Positions 1 through 8,007 of a stretch of DNA of 64,000 nucleotides are shown in pieces. The notes beneath the pieces were generated by a model. The model did not search any database, was not told the origin of the DNA, and saw only the letters and a list, made by a program, of their open reading frames with translations. A program made the translations under genes and the position numbers. The DNA is from JAGPUQ01 sp041594335 (GTDB lineage: Bacteria; Pseudomonadota; Gammaproteobacteria; Pseudomonadales; Porticoccaceae). The DNA is taken from contig JBFHML010000004.1 in NCBI GenBank assembly GCA_041594335.1, positions 1 to 64,000 of the forward strand, read 5' to 3'. Position 1 is the stretch's first letter. Every line of letters begins with the position of its first letter.

Positions 1-46
1 ACGAATGCTGGCGCAGGCTGCCCGAGATACCGATCAAACGACTCAT
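1..46 (-). CDS. NADPH-dependent FMN reductase family protein (5' fragment)
   Basis: Only the first 15 codons lie in the window; the gene runs off the left edge. The ATG at 46 has a GGAGGT Shine-Dalgarno sequence (56-51) four bases upstream. The visible peptide reads MSRLIGISGSLRQHS, and the GSLR-x-x-S loop is the FMN phosphate-binding signature at the N terminus of NADPH-dependent FMN or azo/chromate reductases. The gene faces away from an alcohol dehydrogenase and a flavin-dependent monooxygenase, so it may supply reduced flavin to the latter (inference). With so little sequence the family call rests on one motif. Confidence 0.6.
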   Translation of the reverse strand, partial: MSRLIGISGSLRQHS

Positions 47-145
47 AGGGACCTCCATGGCTAATTAGGGATTGCGTGTGCGAGGTAACTGTAACGCAGG
101 GAGCGAGGTCATGGGGCTGCCGAGGCTTATCGGTCAAGAACGCTC

Positions 146-179
146 TTGCCAGCCTAGATTTAACATAATATACATTATG
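146..179 (+). promoter_or_regulatory. Candidate promoter with overlapping palindrome upstream of the alcohol dehydrogenase
   Basis: A -35-like TTGCCA (146-151) lies 17 bases before a -10-like TATACA (169-174). A perfect dyad, CATAAT-ATAC-ATTATG (164-179), covers the -10, as expected for a small MarR- or HxlR-type repressor site. The dyad sits in the 298-base gap between the divergent FMN reductase and alcohol dehydrogenase genes. Apart from this I see nothing definite between 47 and 344. Promoter and operator roles are inferred. Confidence 0.4.
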
Positions 180-344
180 CGAATACTTCGGGCATTGTCG
201 TAAGCGCCCGAGCGCGAATCTCTGGGTGTATGATCCGGGCGACGCTGTTTCCCCACCGCATATAACAAGTTTGCTTAGCGCGGGTTACCTGCAGCAGTCG
301 ACATCTTACCGAACCTAAAAATCAGCAGAGGTTGCGAGGCGTAT

Positions 345-1448
345 ATGACGATCAAAGCCAAGGCCGTGGTGCTTACCGCGAAGAATGAATACTCGGTGCG
401 TGAGATCGAGCTGGATCCGCCGAAGGACAACGAAGTGCGCATTCGGATGGCGGCCACCGGCCTGTGCATGTCGGACCTTTCCGTCATCAATGGCAAGTTG
501 CCGATGCCAATGCCAATTGTGCTGGGTCACGAAGGCGCAGGTGTCGTCGAGGAAGTTGGCGCCAACGTAACCAATGTCCAGGTCGGCGACCATGTCATCA
601 CATCGTTCATTCCCATGTGCGGCACCTGCCATTTCTGCCAGCATCAGGAGCCCTGGCTGTGTACGGCGACCGATTTGTTCAGCGGTATGCAGCCGGACGG
701 TACCAGCCGAGTCAAACTCGATGGTGAATACATCGCCGCCTTTGCGGCCTTGGGCAACATGGCCGAGCAGGTGGTTTGCCCCGCGATGTGCGTGGTGCCG
801 ATTAAGAAAAAATACAGCCTCAGTGCTGCGGCATTGGTCGGTTGCGGGGTAATGACCGGCGCCGGTGCGGCGCTGAATACGGCTGCGGTGCAGCCGGGCA
901 GCAGCGTCGCGGTATTTGGCTGCGGCGGTGTGGGCCTCTCCGCCTTACAGGGCGCTAAAATCGCTGGGGCCAATCCGCTGATCGCGGTTGATCTCAACGA
1001 TGCCAAGCTCGAAGCGGCGCGCGAATTCGGTGCTACGCACACGGTCAATGCTGGGAAAGATCCGGTCGCCCAGATCATGGAGATTACGGGAGGTGTGGGC
1101 GTCGATTATGCCTTCGAGGTCATCGGTATTCCCGCGGTCGCGAATCAGGCCTACGCGGCGACCCGCCGCGGCGGCACCTGTTGTTTGGTCGGCGCGCCCG
1201 ATGCTACCGCAGAGTACAAGTTCAGTGGGCTGGAGATGGCGCTGTCCTCGAAGAAAATCTGTGGGTGTATCTATGGCAGCACCAACGCCAAGGTCGATTT
1301 CGAGAAGCTGCTGGGATTCTACGAGACCGGCCAGTTGGATCTGGATCGTATGCAATCGCGTACCTATACGATCGACGAGGTACACCAGGGCTTCGAAGAT
1401 ATGGTCGCCGGGCGCAATATTCGCGGTGTGATTCATCACGGTAGCTAA
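345..1448 (+). CDS. Zn-dependent alcohol dehydrogenase (MDR superfamily)
   Basis: A 367-residue medium-chain dehydrogenase that oxidises an alcohol or reduces an aldehyde with NAD(P). Catalytic zinc ligands are visible as Cys41 and the GHE motif (His62-Glu63), with Cys167 as the likely third ligand. The structural zinc lobe has Cys92, Cys95, Cys98 and Cys106. The Rossmann motif GCGGVG lies at about residues 192-197. Length and the VGCGVMTGAGAA segment resemble class III/benzyl-alcohol-type enzymes, but the substrate cannot be read from sequence. The ATG has GAGG five bases upstream. It heads a same-strand group with a flavin monooxygenase and an extradiol-type dioxygenase, suggesting catabolism of an organic compound. 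Confidence 0.9.
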   Translation: MTIKAKAVVLTAKNEYSVREIELDPPKDNEVRIRMAATGLCMSDLSVINGKLPMPMPIVLGHEGAGVVEEVGANVTNVQVGDHVITSFIPMCGTCHFCQHQEPWLCTATDLFSGMQPDGTSRVKLDGEYIAAFAALGNMAEQVVCPAMCVVPIKKKYSLSAAALVGCGVMTGAGAALNTAAVQPGSSVAVFGCGGVGLSALQGAKIAGANPLIAVDLNDAKLEAAREFGATHTVNAGKDPVAQIMEITGGVGVDYAFEVIGIPAVANQAYAATRRGGTCCLVGAPDATAEYKFSGLEMALSSKKICGCIYGSTNAKVDFEKLLGFYETGQLDLDRMQSRTYTIDEVHQGFEDMVAGRNIRGVIHHGS

Positions 1449-1458
1449 GCCGCAATTC

Positions 1459-1491
1459 CCAGGGTTCCGTTCGCGCGGAGCGGGACCCTGG
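1459..1491 (+). terminator. Hairpin between alcohol dehydrogenase and LLM monooxygenase genes
   Basis: An 11-bp stem with one G-U wobble (1459-1469 with 1481-1491) around an 11-base loop begins ten bases after the dehydrogenase stop codon. No T-tract follows, so it is not a classical intrinsic terminator. It could be a partial terminator or an mRNA 3'-end stabiliser within an operon. Confidence 0.4.
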
Positions 1492-1636
1492 TGTGCCCGT
1501 GTCGGGGTTCTGCGCGGGCTTGCCCTCCTCTGCTGCTGCCGTGATATGCCGCTCAGGCATTATTCCCCTATACTTCCAGTACTTTCTTTTTGATTCTCTT
1601 GATTCCCACTGCCAGCAGGCGAGGAGGTTATTCATT

Positions 1637-2749
1637 ATGGACGTCGGTCTTTCGATTATTTTTCAGGGGGTAGACCCCAAGCTGAGTGACAAGCAGGTCT
1701 ATGACAATGACCTCTACCTGGGTAGCTTGGCCGAGGAGTTGGGTTTCCAGTCCATTTGGGGCGTGGAGCACCATTTCACCGATTACACCATGTGTCCGGA
1801 TGTCACCCAGTTTCTCTCCTACTGGGCGGGGCGCAATCCGAATCTGGGCTTGGGTACCATGGTCATCGTGCTGCCCTGGCATGAGCCGATTCGCGTCGCC
1901 GAGGAAGTGGCGATGCTCGACAACATGTCCGATGGACGCGTGATTCTCGGCATTGGCCGTGGCTTGGGCCGCGTCGAATTCGAGGGCTTCGGCCGCGACA
2001 TGAACAGCGCCCGGGAATACTTCACCGAATCCGCGGAAATGATACTGGAAGGGCTGGAAACCGGATTCTGCGAATATCAGGGCAAGCATGTCCGTCAGGC
2101 GCGCCGGGAACTGCGCCCGCGTCCCTTCAAGACATTCCGGGGCCGCACCTATGCGGCGGCGGTATCGCCGGAGTCATCGCAGATCATGGCCAAGCTTGGG
2201 GTCGGCATTTTGGTCATACCGCAAAAGCCTTGGGAGCACGTGGACAAAGAGCTCGCCAATTACCGCGAGATCTTCCGCAGTGTGAACGGCTTTGACGCGC
2301 CACCGCCGATTCTCGCCGGCTGGACCTATTGTGACAAAAGCGCCGATCGTGCCGAGGAAATGGCTACCCGCTATATCGGGGCTTACTACCACTCGGTGAT
2401 CGAGCACTATGAGATGGCCGGCGACCACTTGAAACAGACCAAGGGTTACGAAGCTTATGCCGCCATGCAGGATCACGTCAGCAAGAGTGTCGATGACGCG
2501 GTCAAGTTCTTCATGAACCTGCAGGTTTGGGGGACGCCTGAGCAATGTCTGGAGCGTATCCGCAACTTCAGTGAGCGCATCGGTGCGGGCGCCTACAATG
2601 GCGTGTTCAGCTACGGCGGCATGCCGCTGGCCGATGCAGAAGCGAGCCTGAGGCTGTTTGCCAAGGAAGTGCTGCCCGAGTTGCGCAAGATGCCCGGGGA
2701 GCCCTTGCTGCAACGACAGGCCCCGGCGAAGAAAGCCGCCACAGGCTGA
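1637..2749 (+). CDS. LLM-class flavin-dependent monooxygenase (luciferase family)
   Basis: The ATG at 1637 is preceded by a strong GAGGAGGT (1621-1628), giving 370 residues; an in-frame extension upstream has no ribosome site and no conservation. The segment FQSIWGVEHHF near residue 40 and the following GLGTMVIVLPWHEP and SDGRVILGIGRG segments are typical of the bacterial luciferase-like TIM barrel. Such enzymes use reduced FMN and O2 to oxygenate a small substrate, usually with a separate flavin reductase. A gene for a candidate reductase starts at position 46. The substrate is unknown. The gene ends 12 bases before the dioxygenase gene, consistent with co-transcription. Confidence 0.88.
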   Translation: MDVGLSIIFQGVDPKLSDKQVYDNDLYLGSLAEELGFQSIWGVEHHFTDYTMCPDVTQFLSYWAGRNPNLGLGTMVIVLPWHEPIRVAEEVAMLDNMSDGRVILGIGRGLGRVEFEGFGRDMNSAREYFTESAEMILEGLETGFCEYQGKHVRQARRELRPRPFKTFRGRTYAAAVSPESSQIMAKLGVGILVIPQKPWEHVDKELANYREIFRSVNGFDAPPPILAGWTYCDKSADRAEEMATRYIGAYYHSVIEHYEMAGDHLKQTKGYEAYAAMQDHVSKSVDDAVKFFMNLQVWGTPEQCLERIRNFSERIGAGAYNGVFSYGGMPLADAEASLRLFAKEVLPELRKMPGEPLLQRQAPAKKAATG

Positions 2750-2761
2750 GCGGTAGCGGCA

Positions 2762-3568
2762 TTGACCGCCCTGCCCTGTTTTTATGTTCCCCACGGTGGT
2801 GGCCCCTGCTTCTTTATGGAATGGAAGCTGGGCCCCGCCGATACGTGGGTACGTATGGAGGTGTTCCTCCGCGAGCTGCTGACGCGGGTTTCGCCGCTGC
2901 CCCGCGCCCTATTGGTGGTGTCCGCGCATTGGGAGTCGGATCCCATCGCGATTACCGCCAGTGCCGATCCGGCGCTGCACTACGATTATTACGGTTTTCC
3001 TGAACACACTTACACATTGCGCTACCCCGTGCCGGGAGCGCCCGGACTCGCCGCGGAGCTCGCCGAGCGGCTGGATGCCGCCGGCGTGCCGGCGGTGCTG
3101 GAGACCACCCGTGGGCTGGATCATGGGGTCTTCGTTCCCGGCCTGCTGATCCGCCCCGAGGCCGACATCCCGGTCGTTCAGCTTTCGTTGCACCCCAGTC
3201 TGGATCCGGCGCTGCATCTGCGGCTGGGGGCCGCACTGGCACCCCTGCGTGAGCAAGGTGTCCTCATCATCGGTAGCGGGATGAGCTATCACAATCTGGA
3301 AATGCTGATGCAGCAGCCGCTCCAGAATTCGGCTGGCGATGCCTTCGATGCCTGGCTGGATGAGACCTGTACGGTCCCCCGGCAGCAGCGTGAGCGGCGC
3401 CTGGTCGACTGGACCACGGCGCCTGGGGCGCGGGAGTCGCATCCACGCGAGGAGCATCTGCTACCGTTGCATGTCGTCGCCGGTGCAGCGCGGGAGGATC
3501 GCGGCGCCCGTATTTATCGGGACCGAGTACTTGGCGCGCCGGTGGCAGCCTTTGCGTTTGGGGGCTGA
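2762..3568 (+). CDS. DODA-type (LigB-like) extradiol ring-cleavage dioxygenase
   Basis: A 268-residue protein beginning at a TTG codon; the first AUG would remove the metal-binding PHGGGP segment at residues 10-15, so the TTG start is preferred. The N-terminal His11, the later HWESD, and LDHGVFVPG around residue 120 match class III extradiol and 4,5-DOPA dioxygenase-like proteins, which bind Fe(II) or Zn and cleave catechol-like rings. Location directly after a flavin monooxygenase supports an aromatic or phenolic pathway (inference). No ferredoxin or other ring-hydroxylating partner is seen here. Confidence 0.82.
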   Translation: MTALPCFYVPHGGGPCFFMEWKLGPADTWVRMEVFLRELLTRVSPLPRALLVVSAHWESDPIAITASADPALHYDYYGFPEHTYTLRYPVPGAPGLAAELAERLDAAGVPAVLETTRGLDHGVFVPGLLIRPEADIPVVQLSLHPSLDPALHLRLGAALAPLREQGVLIIGSGMSYHNLEMLMQQPLQNSAGDAFDAWLDETCTVPRQQRERRLVDWTTAPGARESHPREEHLLPLHVVAGAAREDRGARIYRDRVLGAPVAAFAFGG

Positions 3569-3607
3569 CCAAGCCCTGGACCGTCGAGCTCCGTTAACCC
3601 AGTGACG

Positions 3608-4852
3608 TTACTTGGTTTTGGCGCTGGCTTGTGCGAAATAGCGCAGCACCGGGAATAGCGCCAACAACGTCAGCACTGCCCCGCCGCCGAAGACCGTGCC
3701 ATAGCCGGTAGCTGCGGCGACAAAGCCACTCGACAACGCCGCGATGCCGGTGACGATCACCAGCAGGGAGGCCTGCAGTGTGTAGTCGACGCCGGGCGAA
3801 TGTGGTCGGCAAACGTCCATCATCACCGTAAACAATGCGACGGTAGACAGCCCGTCAGCGAATTGTTCTGCACAGATGATGTAGATAAAGAGATCGGGGT
3901 TTGCCATGCCGCTGGTAATGGCGAGATAGGCGGCGAGCCCCCCTGCCTGCAATCCCCCAAACAACAGTAGCGCATTGCGATGCCCGAGGCGGAGTAACGT
4001 TAAGCCTCCCAAAAGCGCGCCGACCAGTCCGGCCAGGGCCGCTGCGCTGGTCAGCACACCGATCTGTCCCAAGGTCATGCCGTGATCCTTGAGTAGCGGT
4101 CCGATCATCCGCGAGCTGAGCGAGTCGCCGATTTTGAAGGTCGCTACCGTGACGAGCCACCAACCCAGCCCGGGTCGTGCGGCGAAATCGCGCAGCAGAT
4201 CCCGATAGCCTGCTAGGCCGTGCCAGCTCGGATGGCTTTCGAAATACTCGGCTGGACCGCGTGGCTCGGTCATGAACCACACCGCGAGCAGCACCGGCAG
4301 TAGCAGTAACGCCATTCCGCCATAGGCCACTGCCCATCCCGAGTGCGCGATCCACCACAGCAACACCCCGCTGCCCAGGGTCATCCCGATCTTGTAGCCG
4401 ATCACTTGGATACTATTGCCTACGCCTCTGAGGCGTTCGGATAGCCGGCTCACGGCCAGACCGTCGGTTACGATGTCCTGACTCGCTGCGATGCAGTTCA
4501 GTGCCAACAGCAGGCTGAGCAGTAGAGGGAAGGCTTCTCCGGTCCAGACGGAGAAGTCGCGGCTGGCCAACACCAACATCAACGCCGCCGTCGTGGCGTT
4601 CAGTCCCAACAACCAACGCCGCCGCGTTCCGCTGCGCTCGATCAATGGTGCCCAGAGAAACTTCAACGCCCAGGGCGCGGCGAGTAGACCGGTTAAACCG
4701 ATCACGGGAAGAGAGATCCCTTGTTCGCGCAAGAGCGGCGGTAGCGCTTTGGCAAGCAATCCAGAGGGCAACCCTTGGGCGAAATACAGCAGTCCCAGGA
4801 GCCCCAGTAGACTCGCATTGGTCTTTCGGCTTTGGGCCGTCCAGACACTCAT
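3608..4852 (-). CDS. MFS permease of the AmpG/RhtX-FptX type
   Basis: A 414-residue, highly hydrophobic protein with about 12 predicted membrane segments, starting LLGLLYFAQGLPSGLL. The fourth and fifth helix region reads AASQDIVTDGLAV then GYKIGMTLGSG, which recalls the AmpG (muropeptide) and RhtX/FptX (siderophore) branches of the major facilitator superfamily. Substrate is therefore uncertain: muropeptide, siderophore or acetyl-CoA-like. The open frame extends upstream to 4936, but that would run through tRNA-Gly on the other strand, so the ATG at 4852 is chosen. It converges with the dioxygenase gene. Confidence 0.8.
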   Translation of the reverse strand: MSVWTAQSRKTNASLLGLLGLLYFAQGLPSGLLAKALPPLLREQGISLPVIGLTGLLAAPWALKFLWAPLIERSGTRRRWLLGLNATTAALMLVLASRDFSVWTGEAFPLLLSLLLALNCIAASQDIVTDGLAVSRLSERLRGVGNSIQVIGYKIGMTLGSGVLLWWIAHSGWAVAYGGMALLLLPVLLAVWFMTEPRGPAEYFESHPSWHGLAGYRDLLRDFAARPGLGWWLVTVATFKIGDSLSSRMIGPLLKDHGMTLGQIGVLTSAAALAGLVGALLGGLTLLRLGHRNALLLFGGLQAGGLAAYLAITSGMANPDLFIYIICAEQFADGLSTVALFTVMMDVCRPHSPGVDYTLQASLLVIVTGIAALSSGFVAAATGYGTVFGGGAVLTLLALFPVLRYFAQASAKTK

Positions 4853-4899
4853 CGGGCGGCTTGCCCTCTGGCGACTGGGCTGGCAGACTGCGGGCCCGC

Positions 4900-4973
4900 G
4901 CGGGTGTAGTTCAATGGTAGAACGGGAGCTTCCCAAGCTCTTAACGTGGGTTCGATTCCCATCACCCGCTCCA
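4900..4973 (+). tRNA. tRNA-Gly (anticodon CCC)
   Basis: A complete 74-base tRNA with encoded CCA. The acceptor stem GCGGGTG (4900-4906) pairs with CACCCGC (4963-4969). The anticodon loop TTCCCAA (4930-4936) carries CCC at 4932-4934, and the T-arm contains GGGTTCGATTCCC. It is close in sequence to E. coli tRNA-Gly(CCC). A weak TTGCCC (4861) is the only promoter-like element seen upstream. Confidence 0.97.
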
Positions 4974-4995
4974 TGTGCCTCCCGGCTGGTTGCGC

Positions 4996-6990
4996 TTAAA
5001 GCTTACGGATATGGCGACGTAATCGCTTCAGATCAGGGGTGCCGCCGCCGTAGAGTCCTTGCTCGAATAATACGTTGATCATTTCGATCTGCGCGGCGAG
5101 TGCCGGGTGTTCACGCGCTGCCCGCAGGGCCAGACTACGTGGACCCTCCCCGGCTCGGCGAGCGAGACCGAGCCGAGCCAGTTTGCGGCAATAGTTGGTG
5201 AACAAGCGCTCCAGCGGTGGCTGTGGCGGTCTGCGCATCGCGCGGAATTGGACCAGCAATACCGGGATCAGGGCCAAGATTCCCGCCGCGATGACAAAGA
5301 TCCCGGCCCGCCAAGGATCCCACCCCCCGAGCCAGCTGCGTAGCAATTGCTCCTGGCGCAGTTCATAGCCCAAAACCCATTTCGCCCACAGGTAATCGTA
5401 ATAGTCGAGGCGCAGGCGCAAGTGGGCGCGCCAGCCGGCGCCATGGCGTGCACCGCTAGCCAGTGGGGAGTCTGCCAACACGCTCTGCTCGGTGCCGAGC
5501 AATTCGTTGACGCTGGTCTCGATACGTTCTGGTGCGACTGCAGCCGTGGGATCGATTCGTATCCAGCCGCGATGTTGCAGCCAGACCTCAGCCCAAGCGT
5601 GGGCGTCGTATTGGCGTACGATCAGGTAATTGGCACTGGGATGAAACTCGCCACCTTGGTATCCGACTACGACCCGCGCCGGGATGCCCGCGGCGCGCAT
5701 CATGAATACGAAACTGCTCGCAAAATGCTCGCAAAATCCGCGACGCGTCTCCCAGAGAAATTCATCGATGGCCTGCGCTCCCAGCGTTGGTGCGCGCAGA
5801 CTGTAGATGTAATCACGATGATAATGCGCCAGTACGAGGTCGATGAAATCAGCCTCAGAGGTCGCTTCGGCGCGTAGCTGTCGCGCCCATTCTCGGGTCC
5901 GGGGATTACTGCCGCCAAGAAGCGCGGTTTCCAGAGACTGGTGGCTGGCAGACAGGCCTTGGGCTCCGATTCGATGCGTCGGCCAGGAACGTACACGGTA
6001 ACTCCAACGTTCCGTGAGCGGCAGTTCGCGGATCAACGTGAGATCGCGTTGCAATAGTACTTCCGGGTCTTCCGGCGACGGGGTGTCAAGGGCGAATAGC
6101 CAACGCTTGCCGGTGGGTTCAATGATGACTTGGTAGCGCAGCGCTTCACCAAAGCGCTCGACCTGGCTTTCCCAAGGTCGTGCGGGGGCGTTTCCACGAC
6201 GCGGTTCGCTCCCTCCCGGGTAGCCCCAGGGTTCGATCCGATGCCAGCGTCGGCCGTCGAATCGAGATAACACCAAGCCTCGCCAATACAGTTCGCGCTG
6301 TGGTGGCGGCTGCCCTTCGAATTCCACGCGGAAAGCGACGGCATCGGAAACGCCGAGTTCTCCGAGATCCCCCGGGGAAAGCTGATCGTCAACCCCTAGG
6401 CTGCCCTGCGCCGAGGGCCGGGGTACGGTCCAGAGGGAGCCGAGCCGAGGCATGACCAAAAACAACACCATCATCAGTGGTATCGCCTCCAGCAGCAGCA
6501 TGGAAGCCACGCCCAGCGGGCGCCACAAGCCGCCGTCGGGGCGTTGGCATAGCGCTGCAAGGACACCGGTGACCAGGAGCGCTCCGGCGAGGGTCGCTAC
6601 CGCCGCTGTCGGCGTTTGATAAAACAGGCAATGACTGGCGGCGACAAAATAGCCGAGGAGGACGAGAATCAGTGCGTCGCGGCGCGCATGCATCTCTAGC
6701 AGCTTGAGGATGAAGCCACTCCATAGCAGCGCCACCATCGGCTCCAGCCCATAGATCCGACCGTAATCGACCAGAATCGCGCCACCGCAGGTCGCGACCA
6801 GCGCGGCCTTCGCCGCGGCGCCTGGGTAGCGCCACCGCCCGCGGTAAATTTGCATGCGCCAACCCAATACGAGGGCTCCCGCCAATAGCAGCCAAAATGG
6901 CAACTGGCGGAATTGCAATGCGGCAAGGGTCACTTGCGTGCCGAGCAGCCAAAACAGCGCTGGCCGGGGAATCTGCCAGCTCGGATGCAT
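4996..6990 (-). CDS. TgpA-like transglutaminase-domain membrane protein (DUF3488)
   Basis: A 664-residue protein with several N-terminal membrane segments in the first 185 residues (DUF3488), a large soluble domain, and one further membrane segment near residue 560. The soluble part holds a transglutaminase-like fold with the triad Cys420 (in RRGFCEHF), His464 (YDAHAWAEVW) and Asp480 (RIDPTAAV). The start at 6990 overlaps the DUF58 stop codon by one base. It matches the essential P. aeruginosa TgpA, whose catalytic activity was shown but whose natural substrate is unclear. The MoxR-DUF58-TgpA trio is a conserved neighbourhood thought to act in envelope maintenance. Confidence 0.92.
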   Translation of the reverse strand: MHPSWQIPRPALFWLLGTQVTLAALQFRQLPFWLLLAGALVLGWRMQIYRGRWRYPGAAAKAALVATCGGAILVDYGRIYGLEPMVALLWSGFILKLLEMHARRDALILVLLGYFVAASHCLFYQTPTAAVATLAGALLVTGVLAALCQRPDGGLWRPLGVASMLLLEAIPLMMVLFLVMPRLGSLWTVPRPSAQGSLGVDDQLSPGDLGELGVSDAVAFRVEFEGQPPPQRELYWRGLVLSRFDGRRWHRIEPWGYPGGSEPRRGNAPARPWESQVERFGEALRYQVIIEPTGKRWLFALDTPSPEDPEVLLQRDLTLIRELPLTERWSYRVRSWPTHRIGAQGLSASHQSLETALLGGSNPRTREWARQLRAEATSEADFIDLVLAHYHRDYIYSLRAPTLGAQAIDEFLWETRRGFCEHFASSFVFMMRAAGIPARVVVGYQGGEFHPSANYLIVRQYDAHAWAEVWLQHRGWIRIDPTAAVAPERIETSVNELLGTEQSVLADSPLASGARHGAGWRAHLRLRLDYYDYLWAKWVLGYELRQEQLLRSWLGGWDPWRAGIFVIAAGILALIPVLLVQFRAMRRPPQPPLERLFTNYCRKLARLGLARRAGEGPRSLALRAAREHPALAAQIEMINVLFEQGLYGGGTPDLKRLRRHIRKL

Positions 6991-7964
6991 CAGGTCTGCT
7001 CCGCCGGTGGCAAGCCGTAGAGGGCCAGTGCGGTGAGGGTGCGATCGCGGTGCTGGTGACCCTGACTCGGTGCAATTTCCTGCCCTGGTAAACGCAGGCC
7101 ATAACTCAGCCCCGTAGCCTCTGCGGCCAGCACGGCGCCGCAAAGCTGCGACAGGCGGACCTCGCTATCGGTCGCCGCGAGGTCGCGCCAATCGAGCCAC
7201 AGCCGCTGATGAACCGGATCCACAAAGGTCTTGGTAAACAGTCCTAATTCCCGCGCATACTGCTTCCAGGCGATATGGGTGCGCGGTTCCCCGGGCCGAT
7301 AGCGCTGCAGAGCTGAAAAATCCTCGCGCCCGGGAACCTCAGCGGCGTCTGCGTGGCCGGATAGCGCCATGCCGGCAGTGGGGGGTGGCCCCGGTATCGG
7401 GCGTGGGTAGACCAACCCTTGGCCGGGCAGGCGAACCCGGCTCCAGACCCGCAAGATCCCCAAAGGGTAGTGGCTCTCGATACACAGGTAGCCCGGACTG
7501 AGCCAGCCGCGGCGGTGAGCGTGGAGTGGTAGGCGAACGGTGCAGATCTCTCCGGCACCGAGTTCGATCGTGCGGCGCTCGCCGCCACGGAAGTGCAGTT
7601 GGATGCGCTGCCGGGCACGGCGGCCCCGGTTGCGTAATGTCACCGCGAAGTCGACCGAGTCGCCCGCGAAGCCGCTCCCGGCACGCAGCGGCCCGACTTC
7701 GATGCCGTGAAGATTGGCGTAAGTGTGGAATATGGTGACGACAAATAACCCGCAGAGCCAAAACGTTAACCCAAAAATGAGGTTGTTCTCGAAATTCGTG
7801 GCCGTGAGCCAAAGTACGACCAGGAGCGCTGCAAAAAGCCCTCCGGCAGCTGAGGGAAAGATAAAGAGACGCCGGTTTTCGAGGCGGCAGGACACGACTT
7901 CCGGCAGACGCCGGTCTAGCCACCGACGATACCCTTGCTGCAGGCTGACACCTAGCCTCGACAT
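6990..7964 (-). CDS. DUF58 domain protein of the MoxR cluster
   Basis: A 324-residue protein with two adjacent membrane segments (about residues 34-80) followed by a DUF58 region: YPLGILRVWSR near residue 170, then a C-terminal part containing HIAWKQYARELGLFTKTF, typical of this family, which resembles von Willebrand A-like folds. The exact biochemical role is not known. It lies between moxR (43 bases upstream) and tgpA (one-base overlap), so the three are likely translated as a unit. MoxR ATPases are thought to act as chaperones for such partner proteins. Confidence 0.9.
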   Translation of the reverse strand: MSRLGVSLQQGYRRWLDRRLPEVVSCRLENRRLFIFPSAAGGLFAALLVVLWLTATNFENNLIFGLTFWLCGLFVVTIFHTYANLHGIEVGPLRAGSGFAGDSVDFAVTLRNRGRRARQRIQLHFRGGERRTIELGAGEICTVRLPLHAHRRGWLSPGYLCIESHYPLGILRVWSRVRLPGQGLVYPRPIPGPPPTAGMALSGHADAAEVPGREDFSALQRYRPGEPRTHIAWKQYARELGLFTKTFVDPVHQRLWLDWRDLAATDSEVRLSQLCGAVLAAEATGLSYGLRLPGQEIAPSQGHQHRDRTLTALALYGLPPAEQT

Positions 7965-8007
7965 CTAAGCCGACACCGCGGGTGCGCCGGGGCGGGCGCG
8001 CGTCCGA

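Noticed and set aside
4853..4936. N-terminal extension of the MFS permease
   Set aside because: It would run through the tRNA-Gly gene on the opposite strand; the ATG at 4852 leads directly into the first helix.
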